From Candidatus Curtissbacteria bacterium RIFCSPHIGHO2_01_FULL_41_11 (GTDB taxonomy: Bacteria; Patescibacteriota; Microgenomatia; Curtissbacterales; GWA2-41-24), in the NCBI GenBank assembly GCA_001776335.1, contig MFAZ01000043.1, positions 1 to 64,000 on the forward strand: a stretch of DNA of 64,000 bases, in the 5' to 3' direction. Every line of letters begins with the position of its first letter. The stretch's first letter is position 1. Below, piece after piece: positions 40,750 through 49,305 of the stretch. Made by a program: the position numbers and the translations under genes. The notes beneath the pieces were generated by a model, which was not told the origin of the DNA, searched no databases, and saw nothing but the letters and a program-made list of their open reading frames with translations.

Positions 40750-40820
40750 CGGGGAGTAGTATAGTGGTAATACGCGCCGCTGGGGGTGGTGTATCGGGAG
40801 TTCGATTCTCCCCTCCCCGA
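40750..40820 (+). tRNA. tRNA-Pro (anticodon GGG)
   Basis: A full cloverleaf: acceptor CGGGGAG/CTCCCCG (40750-40756 with 40813-40819), D stem GTAT/ATAC, anticodon stem with two G-U pairs enclosing CTGGGGG (anticodon GGG), T stem GGGAG/CTCCC with a TTCGATT loop, and discriminator A (40820). C1-G72 and A73 are proline identity elements. CCA is not encoded. It would read CCC and CCU. Confidence 0.93.
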
Positions 40821-40867
40821 CACTCGGATTTGACAAAGGATATTTAAAAAGTGTTAGATATACAAAG

Positions 40868-41320
40868 ATGAAATTTTTGGAAAAGCTTCCTTTTTTTGGC
40901 AAAAAACAGTCACCAGCAGAAAATCTGCAGCCGGCTTCTCCTGCTCCGGGAAGTCCTGAAGCAAAACAGGCGACAGCAAACATACTTGCGCAAAACCTGG
41001 CAAATCTAGAAAACAATGCTGCAATGGCAAAGGAGTCTGGAGTAGCAAGTACTGACGCATCAACAATTTCTGCACTTGAACAAAAGCTCGCGGAAGGTGG
41101 TGTAACACCAACTGTAAATCCTGATGTTAAGAAAGCGGAGTTCAGCACGCCACCACCCCTACCGGTGACCTTCGGTCAGGTGGAAGGTCCAAAACCGAGC
41201 GCGGCTACAGTAGAAAGTTTGACTGCAGAAGTTACAAAACTGGCACAGGCGGATGCCGAATCAGAAGCGACTGCGAGCATTCCACCAAAACCCGTTTCTA
41301 CTCTAGATAAAGCTGCTTAG
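40868..41320 (+). CDS. Hypothetical Ala/Pro-rich protein, 150 residues
   Basis: I do not recognise it. A short basic start (MKFLEKLPFFGKKQ) is followed by an Ala-, Pro-, Glu- and Thr-rich body that looks disordered with one or two helices (about 32-80, and 110-130). No membrane segment. It begins 48 bp after tRNA-Pro on the same strand and may be read through from that promoter. Codon use is G+C-richer than its neighbours. Confidence 0.6.
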   Translation: MKFLEKLPFFGKKQSPAENLQPASPAPGSPEAKQATANILAQNLANLENNAAMAKESGVASTDASTISALEQKLAEGGVTPTVNPDVKKAEFSTPPPLPVTFGQVEGPKPSAATVESLTAEVTKLAQADAESEATASIPPKPVSTLDKAA

Positions 41321-41329
41321 AAAATTAAA

Positions 41330-41557
41330 TTAAATTTCTATAGTAGAGTTTTCTCGAAGATTTATTTTTGGGGGTAATACTGCTTCGAGTAAAAATGCTT
41401 GTTCGTATTGTCGACCAGTTTTTTCATCGCAGAATTCCACATTTGAACTTTGTGAATCCGCTTCTATCTTACGATTGAGATCGGTCTTTTGTATTGCAAA
41501 CCCGACTCCAGTGATTATACCTACAATTGATAGTGTGCTTAAAACTTCTCTTCTCAC
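41330..41557 (-). CDS. Small membrane-anchored protein, 75 residues
   Basis: Unrecognised. It starts with GTG sharing its G with the rpsI TAG stop (TAGTG), so it would be made by translational coupling at the end of the ribosomal block. One hydrophobic segment (about 7-22) and a polar remainder that would be outside the cell. The tight coupling is the main support for it. Confidence 0.5.
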   Translation of the reverse strand: MRREVLSTLSIVGIITGVGFAIQKTDLNRKIEADSQSSNVEFCDEKTGRQYEQAFLLEAVLPPKINLRENSTIEI

Positions 41558-42000
41558 TAACGCTTTGGGCTTTGTTTGCCTTTCCGGGCTTTTTGGGCTC
41601 TTCCGTATTTTCGACGTTCCTTAACCCTTGGGTCACGTGTCAATAATCCTGCTTTTTTAAGAGCTGGGCGGAATGCCGGGTCTGCTTCTGTGAGGGCATG
41701 CGCTATTCCGTGTATGGCCGCTTCCAACTGACTGTTTTTGCCGGATCCTGAAATATTGATAGTCGCATAGTATGATTCCTGCGTTTTTGTGAGAACAAAA
41801 GGTTTTTGCAATTTAACTTTAGAAGTCGGCCCGGGGAAATATTTTTCAGCGGGTTTAGAGTTTACTGTAAGATCCCCTTTTCCTTTGAACAGTCTGACTC
41901 TTGCTGTTGCTTCTTTTCGCCTGCCATGGGAGCTAACGTAGTCCTTTTTTGGTTTCTTATCTGTTGCTTGTTTTTTTGTACTTTCTTCTTGATCTGCCAT
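41557..42000 (-). CDS. rpsI: Ribosomal protein uS9
   Basis: 147 residues from the ATG at 42000, one base after the rplM stop; a longer frame inside rplM is rejected. An Asp/Glu/Lys-rich N-terminal extension (about 1-25) precedes the core, which has GRRKEATARVRL, and ends with KERRKYGRAQKARKGKQSPKR. The C-terminal Arg that contacts P-site tRNA is present as KR. Confidence 0.95.
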   Translation of the reverse strand: MADQEESTKKQATDKKPKKDYVSSHGRRKEATARVRLFKGKGDLTVNSKPAEKYFPGPTSKVKLQKPFVLTKTQESYYATINISGSGKNSQLEAAIHGIAHALTEADPAFRPALKKAGLLTRDPRVKERRKYGRAQKARKGKQSPKR

Positions 42001-42001
42001 T

Positions 42002-42412
42002 TTATTGTTTGAATTTGTCTTTGTAAGCATGTTCTTTTTCCGGATAAATAAAAAGTTTTCTCATCATCTCTTTACCAATTTTATTTTTGGGCAGCATACC
42101 CACAACGCTATGTCTCAGGAGCTCTTGGGGTTTTTGTTTTCTGACTTCTGCCGCCGTTTTTGATTTAAGACCTCCGGGATAGCCGGAGTGATGATAATAG
42201 ATTTTTTGGTTTTCTTTCTTGCCTGAAAGTTTTATTTTTGAGGTGTTTATGACTACAATATTATCTCCGCAATCCAAATGAGGAGTGTAATATGGCTTAT
42301 TTTTACCCATCAAAATTGTGGCAATTTTGGTGGAAAGCCTGCCGAGAACTTCATCTTTTGCATCTATAAGATGCCATTTTCTTGTTATGTCTTTTGGTTT
42401 AATGTTTTTCAT
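42002..42412 (-). CDS. rplM: Ribosomal protein uL13
   Basis: 136 residues, 50S protein. RKWHLIDAKDEVLGRLSTKIA at the start, GDNIVVINTSKIKLSGKK, YYHHSGYPGG and the AVxGMLPKN-like VVGMLPKNKIGKEMMRKL are diagnostic. Paired with rpsI as in most bacteria; 32 bp downstream of rplQ. Confidence 0.96.
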   Translation of the reverse strand: MKNIKPKDITRKWHLIDAKDEVLGRLSTKIATILMGKNKPYYTPHLDCGDNIVVINTSKIKLSGKKENQKIYYHHSGYPGGLKSKTAAEVRKQKPQELLRHSVVGMLPKNKIGKEMMRKLFIYPEKEHAYKDKFKQ

Positions 42413-42444
42413 GTATACGCTGATTTTACTGATTTAGGTTGATT

Positions 42445-42882
42445 TTAATGATGATGCGACTTACTTTGTTTTCTAGCAACCGATTTCTTTTGAATACTCT
42501 CAACTGTTAGTGGTTTTTCTGTTTTCTTTCCAACCTTTATGAGTTCTAATCTTGCCATAGGGGCAGCATCTCCGCGACGAGGCGCAAGCTTAATGATACG
42601 AGAATAACCACCTGCCCTGTCTTTGAAAGAAGGTGCGATTTCTTTTGTCAATTTTTGAAATGCCGGACTTGACAGCTTGTTTGCGATTATTCGTTTTTGG
42701 GCTAAACCGTTTTTCCTTGCTACTGTTATCAACTTCTCGACATAAGCTCTAGCAAACTTCGCTTTTGCCAGTGTAGTGGTTAGGCGCCCACTGGCAATAA
42801 GTGAGCTCGCCAAGTTTCCGAGAAGCGCTTGTCTCGCATTGGTATCTCTTCCAAGCTTGCGACCAAATACTGCGTGTCTCAC
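42445..42882 (-). CDS. rplQ: Ribosomal protein bL17
   Basis: 145 residues at the peptide exit tunnel rim. GRKLGRDTNARQALLGNLASSLI is the signature, GGYSRIIKLAPRRGDAAPMARLELI the second conserved block. A basic C-terminal tail (KKSVARKQSKSHHH) is longer than in E. coli. Overlaps rpoA by 4 nt. Confidence 0.96.
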   Translation of the reverse strand: MRHAVFGRKLGRDTNARQALLGNLASSLIASGRLTTTLAKAKFARAYVEKLITVARKNGLAQKRIIANKLSSPAFQKLTKEIAPSFKDRAGGYSRIIKLAPRRGDAAPMARLELIKVGKKTEKPLTVESIQKKSVARKQSKSHHH

Positions 42883-43799
42883 TCTCTTGCGACCCCTTTC
42901 TCCCTAAGTTTTTCGTCGACTAAAGCGATCGACTTAGGACCCATGTTTTTCATTTTCAAAAGCTCCCTTCTGTCGACATGCAAAAAGTCACCAATAGTTT
43001 CGATCTTGCCTGATTTAAGACTGTTTGTCAGTCTTACTGGAAGATCAAGTTCTTCAAGAGACGTTTTTATAACTTCGTCTGAAACTGTTGAGCTCGGTGC
43101 TTCTTTCTGTTTTTTGGCAGCAGTTTGTGGTTGATGGATTGTCATAAAATGATCAACCAAAATTTTTGCCGCCTGCTTAAGCGCTTCTTGAGGTTTGATA
43201 GTACCATCGGTCGTAATTTCAAGCGTCAGTTTGTCGTAATTTGTAAGCCTGCCGACACGAGTTGCTTCTACTTTGTAGTTGACATGAGTAATAGGCGAGA
43301 AGTTTGCATCAATTGGAATAACTCCAATTTCTCCAGTTTTTCTCTCATCTGCCAGCGAGTAACCACTACCATTTTCAGCGATTAGATGAACTGTCAATCT
43401 GGCTTTTGCGTCCGCAAGGTGAGCCAGTACTAGATCGCCGTTTATGATTTCAACTCCTGCTGAAGTTTGAATATCGCCCGCTTTAACAACCTTGGGACCT
43501 TTGACATCAAGTGTAAGTCTAACCGGTTTGTCTGACGAAATCTTAAGTCTAACTTTTTTAAGATTAAGGATAAATTCAACAATGTCTTCGGTTATGCCGG
43601 GCATTGATGAAAATTGATGACGTACTCCGGAGATTTTTACCTGAGTAATAGCGGCACCTTGCAGGGATGTCAAAAGAACTCGTCTGATTGAAGTTCCAAT
43701 GGTATGACCATAGCCCTGATCAAGCGGTTCTATGATAAACTTACCAAAATCTGCAGTTTCTTTTTCTGTTTGTAATTCTATTTGAGATAAATCAAGCAT
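42879..43799 (-). CDS. rpoA: RNA polymerase alpha subunit
   Basis: 306 residues with N-terminal assembly domain (about 1-230; GYGHTIGTSIRRVLLTSLQGAAI) and a complete C-terminal domain (about 250-305; LDLPVRLTNSLKSGKIETIGDFL, KMKNMGPKSIALVDEKL), the part that contacts UP elements and activators. A purine-rich GGGGTGA ribosome binding site precedes the ATG. Order rpsM-rpsK-rpsD-rpoA-rplQ is the classical alpha operon. Confidence 0.97.
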   Translation of the reverse strand: MLDLSQIELQTEKETADFGKFIIEPLDQGYGHTIGTSIRRVLLTSLQGAAITQVKISGVRHQFSSMPGITEDIVEFILNLKKVRLKISSDKPVRLTLDVKGPKVVKAGDIQTSAGVEIINGDLVLAHLADAKARLTVHLIAENGSGYSLADERKTGEIGVIPIDANFSPITHVNYKVEATRVGRLTNYDKLTLEITTDGTIKPQEALKQAAKILVDHFMTIHQPQTAAKKQKEAPSSTVSDEVIKTSLEELDLPVRLTNSLKSGKIETIGDFLHVDRRELLKMKNMGPKSIALVDEKLREKGVARE

Positions 43800-43820
43800 C
43801 TTATATTTTCACCCCCCTCA

Positions 43821-44423
43821 CTATCTAGAGTAATACTCTACTATTAATTTTTCATTAATATCTGCTTCTATTTCTTCTCTTTGTGGCAGAGTGTTTATTT
43901 TTCCTACTGTTGCCTTTCGCGTAAGCCATGACGGTGTTTTTGGTTCCAAACTTGCTAACTTTTTGATAAAATCTAGATTGGCAGTTTTAGGAGAGAGTGA
44001 AACAATGTCTCCTATTTTAACATTGAATGAAGGAATAGTCACCCTTTTGTCATTAACAAAAACATGACCATGATTTACAAGTTGTCTTGCTTGAGGACGA
44101 CTATTTGCAAGTCCCATTCGATAGATAACATTATCGAGTCTAGATTCTAATAGTTGCAAAAGCGCTTCGCCGGTTGAGCCTTTTTTGGAGGCGGCTTTGT
44201 TGTAATACTTTTGGAATTGTCTTTCTAAAACTCCATACATTCTTTTAACTTTTTGCTTTTCCCGAAGCTGAATACCATGCTCTGAAAGCTTTCTTCGGCC
44301 TTTTGCCCCGTGTTGACCTGGTGGCCCTGCATTTTTTTTGATAACCGGACAATTCGGTGAACCGCAAATGGCCATTCCCTCTGCTCTGCACAATCTATGT
44401 TTTGGTCCTGTATATCTAGCCAT
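43821..44423 (-). CDS. rpsD: Ribosomal protein uS4
   Basis: About 200 residues from the ATG at 44423 (MARYTGPKHRLCRAEG), the usual family start; a 24-residue extension into rpsK is possible through an ATG at 44468 but has no ribosome binding site, while AAGGAG precedes 44423 at a long 18-nt distance. Three Cys (CRAEGMAICGSPNC) suggest a partial zinc-binding form. The S4 RNA-binding domain (RLDNVIYRMGLANSRPQARQLVNHGHV) is clear. Confidence 0.93.
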   Translation of the reverse strand: MARYTGPKHRLCRAEGMAICGSPNCPVIKKNAGPPGQHGAKGRRKLSEHGIQLREKQKVKRMYGVLERQFQKYYNKAASKKGSTGEALLQLLESRLDNVIYRMGLANSRPQARQLVNHGHVFVNDKRVTIPSFNVKIGDIVSLSPKTANLDFIKKLASLEPKTPSWLTRKATVGKINTLPQREEIEADINEKLIVEYYSR

Positions 44424-44433
44424 GGTAACGTCT

Positions 44434-44817
44434 TTAGACTCGTCTCCTTTTGCTTGCTCTTGGGCCATTGTGTGGAATCGGCGTAACGTCTGCAATCATA
44501 GTTATATCGAGACCTGCGGATTTAAAAGCTCTTATTGCCCCGTCTCGTCCAGGACCGGGACCCTTTATATAAACTTCAACACTTGTTATTCCTTTTTCTT
44601 TGGCTTTTTTTGCAACTGTTTCAACAGCACTTGTTGCAGCATATGGCGTTGATTTTCGAGCGCCTTTAAATCCTGACGCTCCTGCAGAACCCCACATTAG
44701 TGAATTTCCTTGAGGATCTGTAATGTTGACCAAAGTATTATTAAAAGTCGCTGTAACATACGCTTTTCCGCTTGTAACATTTATCTTTTTTTCTTTTTTC
44801 TTTTGTTGGATAGCCAT
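44434..44817 (-). CDS. rpsK: Ribosomal protein uS11
   Basis: 127 residues on the 30S platform. ATFNNTLVNITDPQGN, the SAGASGFKGARKSTPYAA segment and IKGPGPGRDGAIRA are diagnostic, and the C-terminus PHNGPRASKRRRV is standard. Confidence 0.97.
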   Translation of the reverse strand: MAIQQKKKEKKINVTSGKAYVTATFNNTLVNITDPQGNSLMWGSAGASGFKGARKSTPYAATSAVETVAKKAKEKGITSVEVYIKGPGPGRDGAIRAFKSAGLDITMIADVTPIPHNGPRASKRRRV

Positions 44818-44822
44818 CTAAA

Positions 44823-45242
44823 TTACTTTTGTTGTGTAGTAGTAGTTGTTGTTGGCGGCGCTACTTTTGTCACAACTTCCTTTCTGACAGTTCCGATTGT
44901 TACTCTTTTGCCTCTTTTGGTTCTTGCGTTTGTTCTGGTCCTTTGGCCTCTGACTGGCAAGTTTTTTGAATGTCTTGTGCCGCGATAAGCGCCGATTTCC
45001 TGCAATCTTTTAATGTTACTTTGGATTTCCCTTCTTAAGTCTCCTTCAACTTTGTATTCCTCGATTGCTTTTTGAAGTTTGTTAACTTGCTCTTCGGATA
45101 GATTTTTTGTTCTTATGTTTGGGTCTATTTGACATTTATTCAGGATTTTTTTTGCCATTGTCGGACCAACCCCAAAAATGTAGGGGAGAGCCGCTTCTAT
45201 TCTTTTATCTTTTGGCAAATCTATGCCTGCAATACGTGCCAT
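44823..45242 (-). CDS. rpsM: Ribosomal protein uS13
   Basis: 139 residues in the 30S head. ARIAGIDLPKDKRIEAALPYIFGVG at the start and GTRHSKNLPVRGQRTRTNARTKRG near the end are the signatures. The C-terminal tail, which in E. coli reaches the P-site tRNA, ends here in an unusual TTTTTT run followed by QQK, encoded by a short triplet repeat at 44826-44855. Confidence 0.96.
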   Translation of the reverse strand: MARIAGIDLPKDKRIEAALPYIFGVGPTMAKKILNKCQIDPNIRTKNLSEEQVNKLQKAIEEYKVEGDLRREIQSNIKRLQEIGAYRGTRHSKNLPVRGQRTRTNARTKRGKRVTIGTVRKEVVTKVAPPTTTTTTQQK

Positions 45243-45245
45243 AAA

Positions 45246-45359
45246 TTATCCTTGTCGCTGTTTGTGTCTTGGATTGATACAAATGACGTAAAGGCGACCC
45301 TTGCGTTTGACAATTTTACAATTGATACATCTTTTTTTAACCGACGCTTGAACTTTCAT
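45246..45359 (-). CDS. rpmJ: Ribosomal protein bL36
   Basis: A 37-residue protein read from the raw sequence: start MKVQASVKKRCINC, end INPRHKQRQG. The zinc ligands of the C+ form are kept as Cys11, Cys14, Cys27 and His32. It lies between infA (2 bp after its stop) and rpsM, its normal place. Confidence 0.95.
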   Translation of the reverse strand: MKVQASVKKRCINCKIVKRKGRLYVICINPRHKQRQG

Positions 45360-45361
45360 AA

Positions 45362-45634
45362 TTATCTATTCCTGTAGGTAATCCTTCCTTTAGTTAGATC
45401 GTATGGTGTCATTTCAAGTTTTACTCTGTCACCTGGTAGAATTCGAACATAGTGAATTCTCATTTTGCCTGATAAATGGCAAAGGACAATTCTATCCTCT
45501 TCGACATTGGGAAGAGAACCCTTTGGAACTCTGACCCTAAACATCGTGTTTGGCAGTGCTTCCGTTACTTCGCCATCGACTTCCATGACGCCCGGTTTGC
45601 TTTTGTTTGGTCTTAGATTTGAACGGTTATACAT
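45362..45634 (-). CDS. infA: Translation initiation factor IF-1
   Basis: 90 residues, against about 72 in E. coli. The OB-fold core is clear (VTEALPNTMFRVRV, HLSGKMRIHYVRILPGDRVKLEMTPYDLTKGRITYR). It is longer through a basic 16-residue N-terminal extension and a 6-7 residue insert in the loop after RVRV (PKGSLPNVEED). TTGGAG 8 nt before the ATG is a fair ribosome binding site. It is the only gene downstream of a two-hairpin leader that has one. Confidence 0.95.
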   Translation of the reverse strand: MYNRSNLRPNKSKPGVMEVDGEVTEALPNTMFRVRVPKGSLPNVEEDRIVLCHLSGKMRIHYVRILPGDRVKLEMTPYDLTKGRITYRNR

Positions 45635-45654
45635 AATTAATACTCCAATGGGAC

Positions 45655-45773
45655 ACCAAGGTTTCCCCTTGGTATTCCTCTTCCTTTAGTGGATAAGCAA
45701 AGCTTGCGGTCCTCATCAATTTCATTGATTGCGGGCCTTAAATTTAATCTAGCATAGCTAGATTTAAATTTAA
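45655..45773 (-). promoter_or_regulatory. Two-hairpin leader element, copy A (before infA)
   Basis: On the minus strand: hairpin 1 (45738-45773) with the CTAGC-TAT-GCTAG tip on a long AT stem; a middle region containing GGCCCG and GAGGACCGCAAGCTTTGCTT (shared with copy B); the joint GGAATA (45673-45678); then hairpin 2, ACCAAGG/CCTTGGT (45655-45661 and 45667-45673). The infA ATG is 21 nt after hairpin 2. Confidence 0.75.
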
Positions 45774-45806
45774 TTTTATAAGAATAAGTAAACGTAAATT
45801 TTATCA

Positions 45807-46559
45807 TTATTTTAAATATGGCGTCAAGACTATAGGGCCATCTTTTGTGACAGCGACGGTTTGCTCAAACAGGCCGCCAAGTGATTTGTCTTTTGTTGAT
45901 ATTGTCCAATTGTCTTGTTCCAGATAAACATCTCCCGATCCTTGTGCATAAATGACTTCAATTGCCAGGACCATACTTTCCAAGATTTTGGGGCCAAGTC
46001 CTTTTTTGCCGAATCCCGGAACCATGGGATCCTCGTGTAACTCGCGGCCAACACCATGACCGGTAAGACTTTTAACAATACTGTAACTGGCGCCTTCAAT
46101 CTTGTTTTGGATGGTTGATGAAATATCACCGATTGTGCCACCTACTTTTGCGGCTTTTATGGCTTCTTTTAATGTTTGTTTTCCTGTTTCTAAAAACTTC
46201 ATAGTACTTTTGGGGATATTCCCAACAGGAACAGATATTGCCATGTCACTGTGATATCCCCGATAAATTGCGCCGATATCTATTCCCAAAACATCTCCCG
46301 ATTCTAACTGTCTTTCCGTCGGTATGCCATGTACAACCTGACTGTTAATTGTTGTACAAATTGTCCATTTGTAATCATCGACAGTTTTAAAGGACGATTC
46401 ACCGCCGTTTTTTCGAATCTCAACATCTGCAATCCTATCCAAATCTATGCATTTTACACCCGGTCTAACACTCTCCAAAACTTTCTTCAACGCTTTGGCG
46501 CAAATTGCACCTGAAACTTTCATCAGTTTCAGTTCCTCTTTAGTCTTTACCTGTGACAT
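45807..46559 (-). CDS. map: Methionine aminopeptidase
   Basis: Removes N-terminal Met. About 250 residues from the ATG at 46559 (two codons inside a TTG-initiated frame; it overlaps adk by 20 nt). Metal ligands of type I MetAP are visible: Asp in LGIDIGAIYRGYHSD (two Asp), His in TGHGVGRELHEDP, Glu in VLAIEVI and Glu in EQTVAVTKDG. Placed between adk and infA as in many bacteria. Confidence 0.95.
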   Translation of the reverse strand: MSQVKTKEELKLMKVSGAICAKALKKVLESVRPGVKCIDLDRIADVEIRKNGGESSFKTVDDYKWTICTTINSQVVHGIPTERQLESGDVLGIDIGAIYRGYHSDMAISVPVGNIPKSTMKFLETGKQTLKEAIKAAKVGGTIGDISSTIQNKIEGASYSIVKSLTGHGVGRELHEDPMVPGFGKKGLGPKILESMVLAIEVIYAQGSGDVYLEQDNWTISTKDKSLGGLFEQTVAVTKDGPIVLTPYLK

Positions 46560-47085
46560 TTCCAAGTTTTGATAATATATCCTGCTGAACCTCGCCCTGG
46601 GTTCTTACCCCGTTGATTTCTTCCAAGTTACCTTGTTGTCTGAAATACGTCAGAAGGGGTTCTGTTTCCTTGTGATAGAGTTCCAGACGTCTGGTGATTA
46701 CATCCAGGCTGTCATCGTGTCTGCCCCTTGCGATTAATCTTTTTATGCCTTCGTTATCCGAAACTTTAATATAAAAGACCTTATCAATATCTGTTGGCAG
46801 GCCCTCAATCTGGGCATAATTTCTGGGATATCCGTCCAGGACATAACCGTTCTTGCAATCGTTTTCGGATACCCTTTTTTTCATTAGGCCAATTGTTATT
46901 GTGTCCGGAACAAGATTGCCTACTTCCAGGGCTTGTCGGATTTCCCCGCCTTCTTCGTCATTATCTTTTGATTTATCACGTAGAAGCTGACCCATCTCGA
47001 TGTAGGGGAGACCTAGCTTTTCTGAAAGCATTTTTGCCTGTGTTGATTTACCAGATCCTTGTGCGCCTAAAAAAATAATCTTCAT
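46540..47085 (-). CDS. adk: Adenylate kinase, short form
   Basis: 181 residues. P-loop GAQGSGKST at 7-15, the AMP-binding MGQLLRDKSKD segment, VPDTITIGLM, LDGYPRNYAQIEGL and the ARGRHDDSLDVITRRLELY lid hinge. The lid domain is the short type without the zinc-finger insert. It regenerates ADP from AMP, linking to the purine genes upstream on the map. Confidence 0.95.
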   Translation of the reverse strand: MKIIFLGAQGSGKSTQAKMLSEKLGLPYIEMGQLLRDKSKDNDEEGGEIRQALEVGNLVPDTITIGLMKKRVSENDCKNGYVLDGYPRNYAQIEGLPTDIDKVFYIKVSDNEGIKRLIARGRHDDSLDVITRRLELYHKETEPLLTYFRQQGNLEEINGVRTQGEVQQDILSKLGNVTGKD

Positions 47086-47088
47086 TTT

Positions 47089-48372
47089 TTATCTTTTTCT
47101 TAAATAACTATCGTAATCTCTCATAACAAGTTGTGACTCGACCTGTTTGAATGTTTCGAGAACAACCGAAACTACGATTAAAATTCCCGTACCGCCGACT
47201 AAAAGATTTTGGAGATCTGTTATGCTTTGAACAATAGATGGCAATATTGCAATTAACCCTAAAAATAATGCTCCAAACAAAGTTATTCTGAAAGAAATAT
47301 ATTCAAGGAAAGACTTGGTTGCCTGACCCGGTCTGATACCGGTTATAAAACCACCTTGCTTCATGAGCATTTCTGAAAGTTGTTTTGTATTGAAAGCCAC
47401 TGTTGTGTAGAAATAAGTAAAAATTACTACCAGAAGAAAATAAGTAACGTTGTATAAAATTCCGTTTGGGTTAAAAATACGCTGAATGTTTTGAGCAGCG
47501 TTAGCGACCAAAACGTTTGGAGAAGATTCGAAGAATCTAGCGAAAGTTGTCGGCAACAAAATCAAGGACACCGCAAAAATTATAGGGATTACACCGGCCT
47601 GATTAACTCTCATCGGAATAAAACTTGTAACTGCCGACTGAGAACCAGCTGACCTTCTTGAATAATTTACCTTTATTGGTCTCCGTGCTTCGGTTACAAT
47701 AACTATTGAGACAACTACAATTAAACTCATTACTAAAAATATAAGAATATTTTTTATCTGACTTGGATCAAAAACTGATGCCGTTTGCAAAAAACTTATT
47801 GGAAGTCTTCCCACAATTCCTGCAAAAATTACCATTGAAATACCGTTCCCTATTCCCCTTTCTGTGATAAGTTCACCAAGCCACATCAAAAAAATGGTCC
47901 CGGCTGTCATGGTTGTTATCATCGAAAGCAACGTCAGTGGAGTTACAGTAGTAATGATGTTTGAATTCTTTAAGAGTATATACATGCCGAAAGCTTGAAT
48001 TACCGTAAGTGGAACTGTGAGATATCTTGTATATTGATTGATTTTTTCTCTTCCCGATTCTCCTTCTTTGGAAAGCTCTTCAAGTTTTGGGATTACCATT
48101 TGGAGCAGTTGCATGATAATGCTGGCATTAATGTATGGGTTAAGACCCAGCGACATGACCGAAAAATTGGCCAGTGTCCCACCGGAAAAAATGTCGAGTA
48201 GCGAAAGTAGCTGACTCTGGCCAAAAAGTTGTTTCAGTGACGAGATGTCAACTCCCGGAACAGGAACGTGTGCAAAAATTCTAAAGACAAGCAAGATCAT
48301 TGCAGTAAAAATAATCTTTTGTCTAATCTGACTAACTTTAAAGGCTTTAATTAATGTGGATAAAAATCTCAT
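47089..48372 (-). CDS. secY: Protein translocase subunit SecY
   Basis: 427 residues, ten membrane helices of the protein-conducting channel. Conserved: FRIFAHVPVPGVD near the N-terminus, the plug region following, GERGIGNGISMVIFAGI as (ELITERGIGNGISM), RRPIKVNYSRR in the cytosolic loop C4, and GIRPGQATKSFLEYI in C5. Order rplO-secY-adk-map-infA is the classical spc tail. Confidence 0.97.
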   Translation of the reverse strand: MRFLSTLIKAFKVSQIRQKIIFTAMILLVFRIFAHVPVPGVDISSLKQLFGQSQLLSLLDIFSGGTLANFSVMSLGLNPYINASIIMQLLQMVIPKLEELSKEGESGREKINQYTRYLTVPLTVIQAFGMYILLKNSNIITTVTPLTLLSMITTMTAGTIFLMWLGELITERGIGNGISMVIFAGIVGRLPISFLQTASVFDPSQIKNILIFLVMSLIVVVSIVIVTEARRPIKVNYSRRSAGSQSAVTSFIPMRVNQAGVIPIIFAVSLILLPTTFARFFESSPNVLVANAAQNIQRIFNPNGILYNVTYFLLVVIFTYFYTTVAFNTKQLSEMLMKQGGFITGIRPGQATKSFLEYISFRITLFGALFLGLIAILPSIVQSITDLQNLLVGGTGILIVVSVVLETFKQVESQLVMRDYDSYLRKR

Positions 48373-48374
48373 CT

Positions 48375-48848
48375 TTATTTCTTTGCGATTTTTGGTTTAG
48401 CGTTTTCTGATTTTAATTGAGGCTTGCCCGCACCGATTTTTTCAGCAGCTTTTTTGGATATCGGAACATTTATTTTCAGGGTTTTAGTTAATTTACCGTC
48501 ACCCAAAATTTTTACACCATATACTTTTGCGTCATCAGCCTTTACGATTTTATATTTAACCAGAGTTTCTATATCAACCGTTGATCCTTCCGGTAAAATG
48601 TTTAGGGCAACTAAGTTTATTACCAAAGGTTTTTTACTAACTCTTTTATTACCCTTACCTCTTCTATAAGGTAGTCTTTTGAAAAGTGGTCTTTGCCCAC
48701 CTTCAAAGTGAGGGTGCATAAGTGAAACTTTACCTCGGGCTTTTTGTCCTTTGGTTCCCCTACCGGATGTTTTCCCTTTGCCGGACCCTGGTCCTCGTCC
48801 GATTCTTTTTTTAGAAAACTTTTTGATTTTTAAGAGTTGTTGTTTCAT
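48375..48848 (-). CDS. rplO: Ribosomal protein uL15
   Basis: 157 residues. The glycine/basic N-terminal extension (KKRIGRGPGSGKGKTSGRGTKGQKAR) threads the 50S core; GGQRPLFKRLPYRRG follows. It begins inside the last codon region of rpsE (4-nt overlap), leaving no space for rpmD (uL30), which lies here in most bacteria. Confidence 0.96.
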   Translation of the reverse strand: MKQQLLKIKKFSKKRIGRGPGSGKGKTSGRGTKGQKARGKVSLMHPHFEGGQRPLFKRLPYRRGKGNKRVSKKPLVINLVALNILPEGSTVDIETLVKYKIVKADDAKVYGVKILGDGKLTKTLKINVPISKKAAEKIGAGKPQLKSENAKPKIAKK

Positions 48849-49303
48849 TTAAATGTTGTCAGTGCTTCTAATGTTGCGTAAACGTTGGACGCCTGATTTT
48901 TGGTTCCCAGAACTTTGCTGGAAATATTTAAGATGCCCGCAGCTTCCACTACGCTTCTTACTGCGCCACCAGCGATTACTCCAGAACCTTCAGGTGCCGG
49001 CTTAAGTAAAATTTTGGCTGCTCCTCTTTTTATTAACACATCATGAGGTATTGTGCCACGAACAATCGGGACTGTGATTAAATGCTTTTTGGCGTAAGCC
49101 GACGCTTTGCGAATAGCAGATGCGACATCACGAGCTTTTCCAAGTCCTACACCAACTCTCCCTTTTTTATCGCCAACTACTAGCAAAACCGAAAAGGCCA
49201 TTCTATTGCCTCCTTTGGTCTTTTTAGAAACACGATTGACTTGGATTACTCTTTCGTCGAATTCTCTGGCTTCCTGCATAAAACGAGCTTCGTTGTTTGC
49301 CAT
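48845..49303 (-). CDS. rpsE: Ribosomal protein uS5
   Basis: 152 residues. The double-stranded RNA-binding domain (VIQVNRVSKKTKGGNRMAFSVLLVVGDKKGRVGVGLGKA pattern) and the C-terminal lobe (PAPEGSGVIAGGAVRSVVEAAGI, LGTKNQASNVYATLEAL) are intact. Part of the translational-accuracy region of the 30S subunit. Confidence 0.96.
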   Translation of the reverse strand: MANNEARFMQEAREFDERVIQVNRVSKKTKGGNRMAFSVLLVVGDKKGRVGVGLGKARDVASAIRKASAYAKKHLITVPIVRGTIPHDVLIKRGAAKILLKPAPEGSGVIAGGAVRSVVEAAGILNISSKVLGTKNQASNVYATLEALTTFK

Positions 49304-49305
49304 GT

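Noticed and set aside
40868..41148. Minus-strand open frames across tRNA-Pro and the Ala/Pro-rich gene
   Set aside because: They read through the tRNA in antisense and reflect the low stop frequency of the G+C-richer plus-strand gene.
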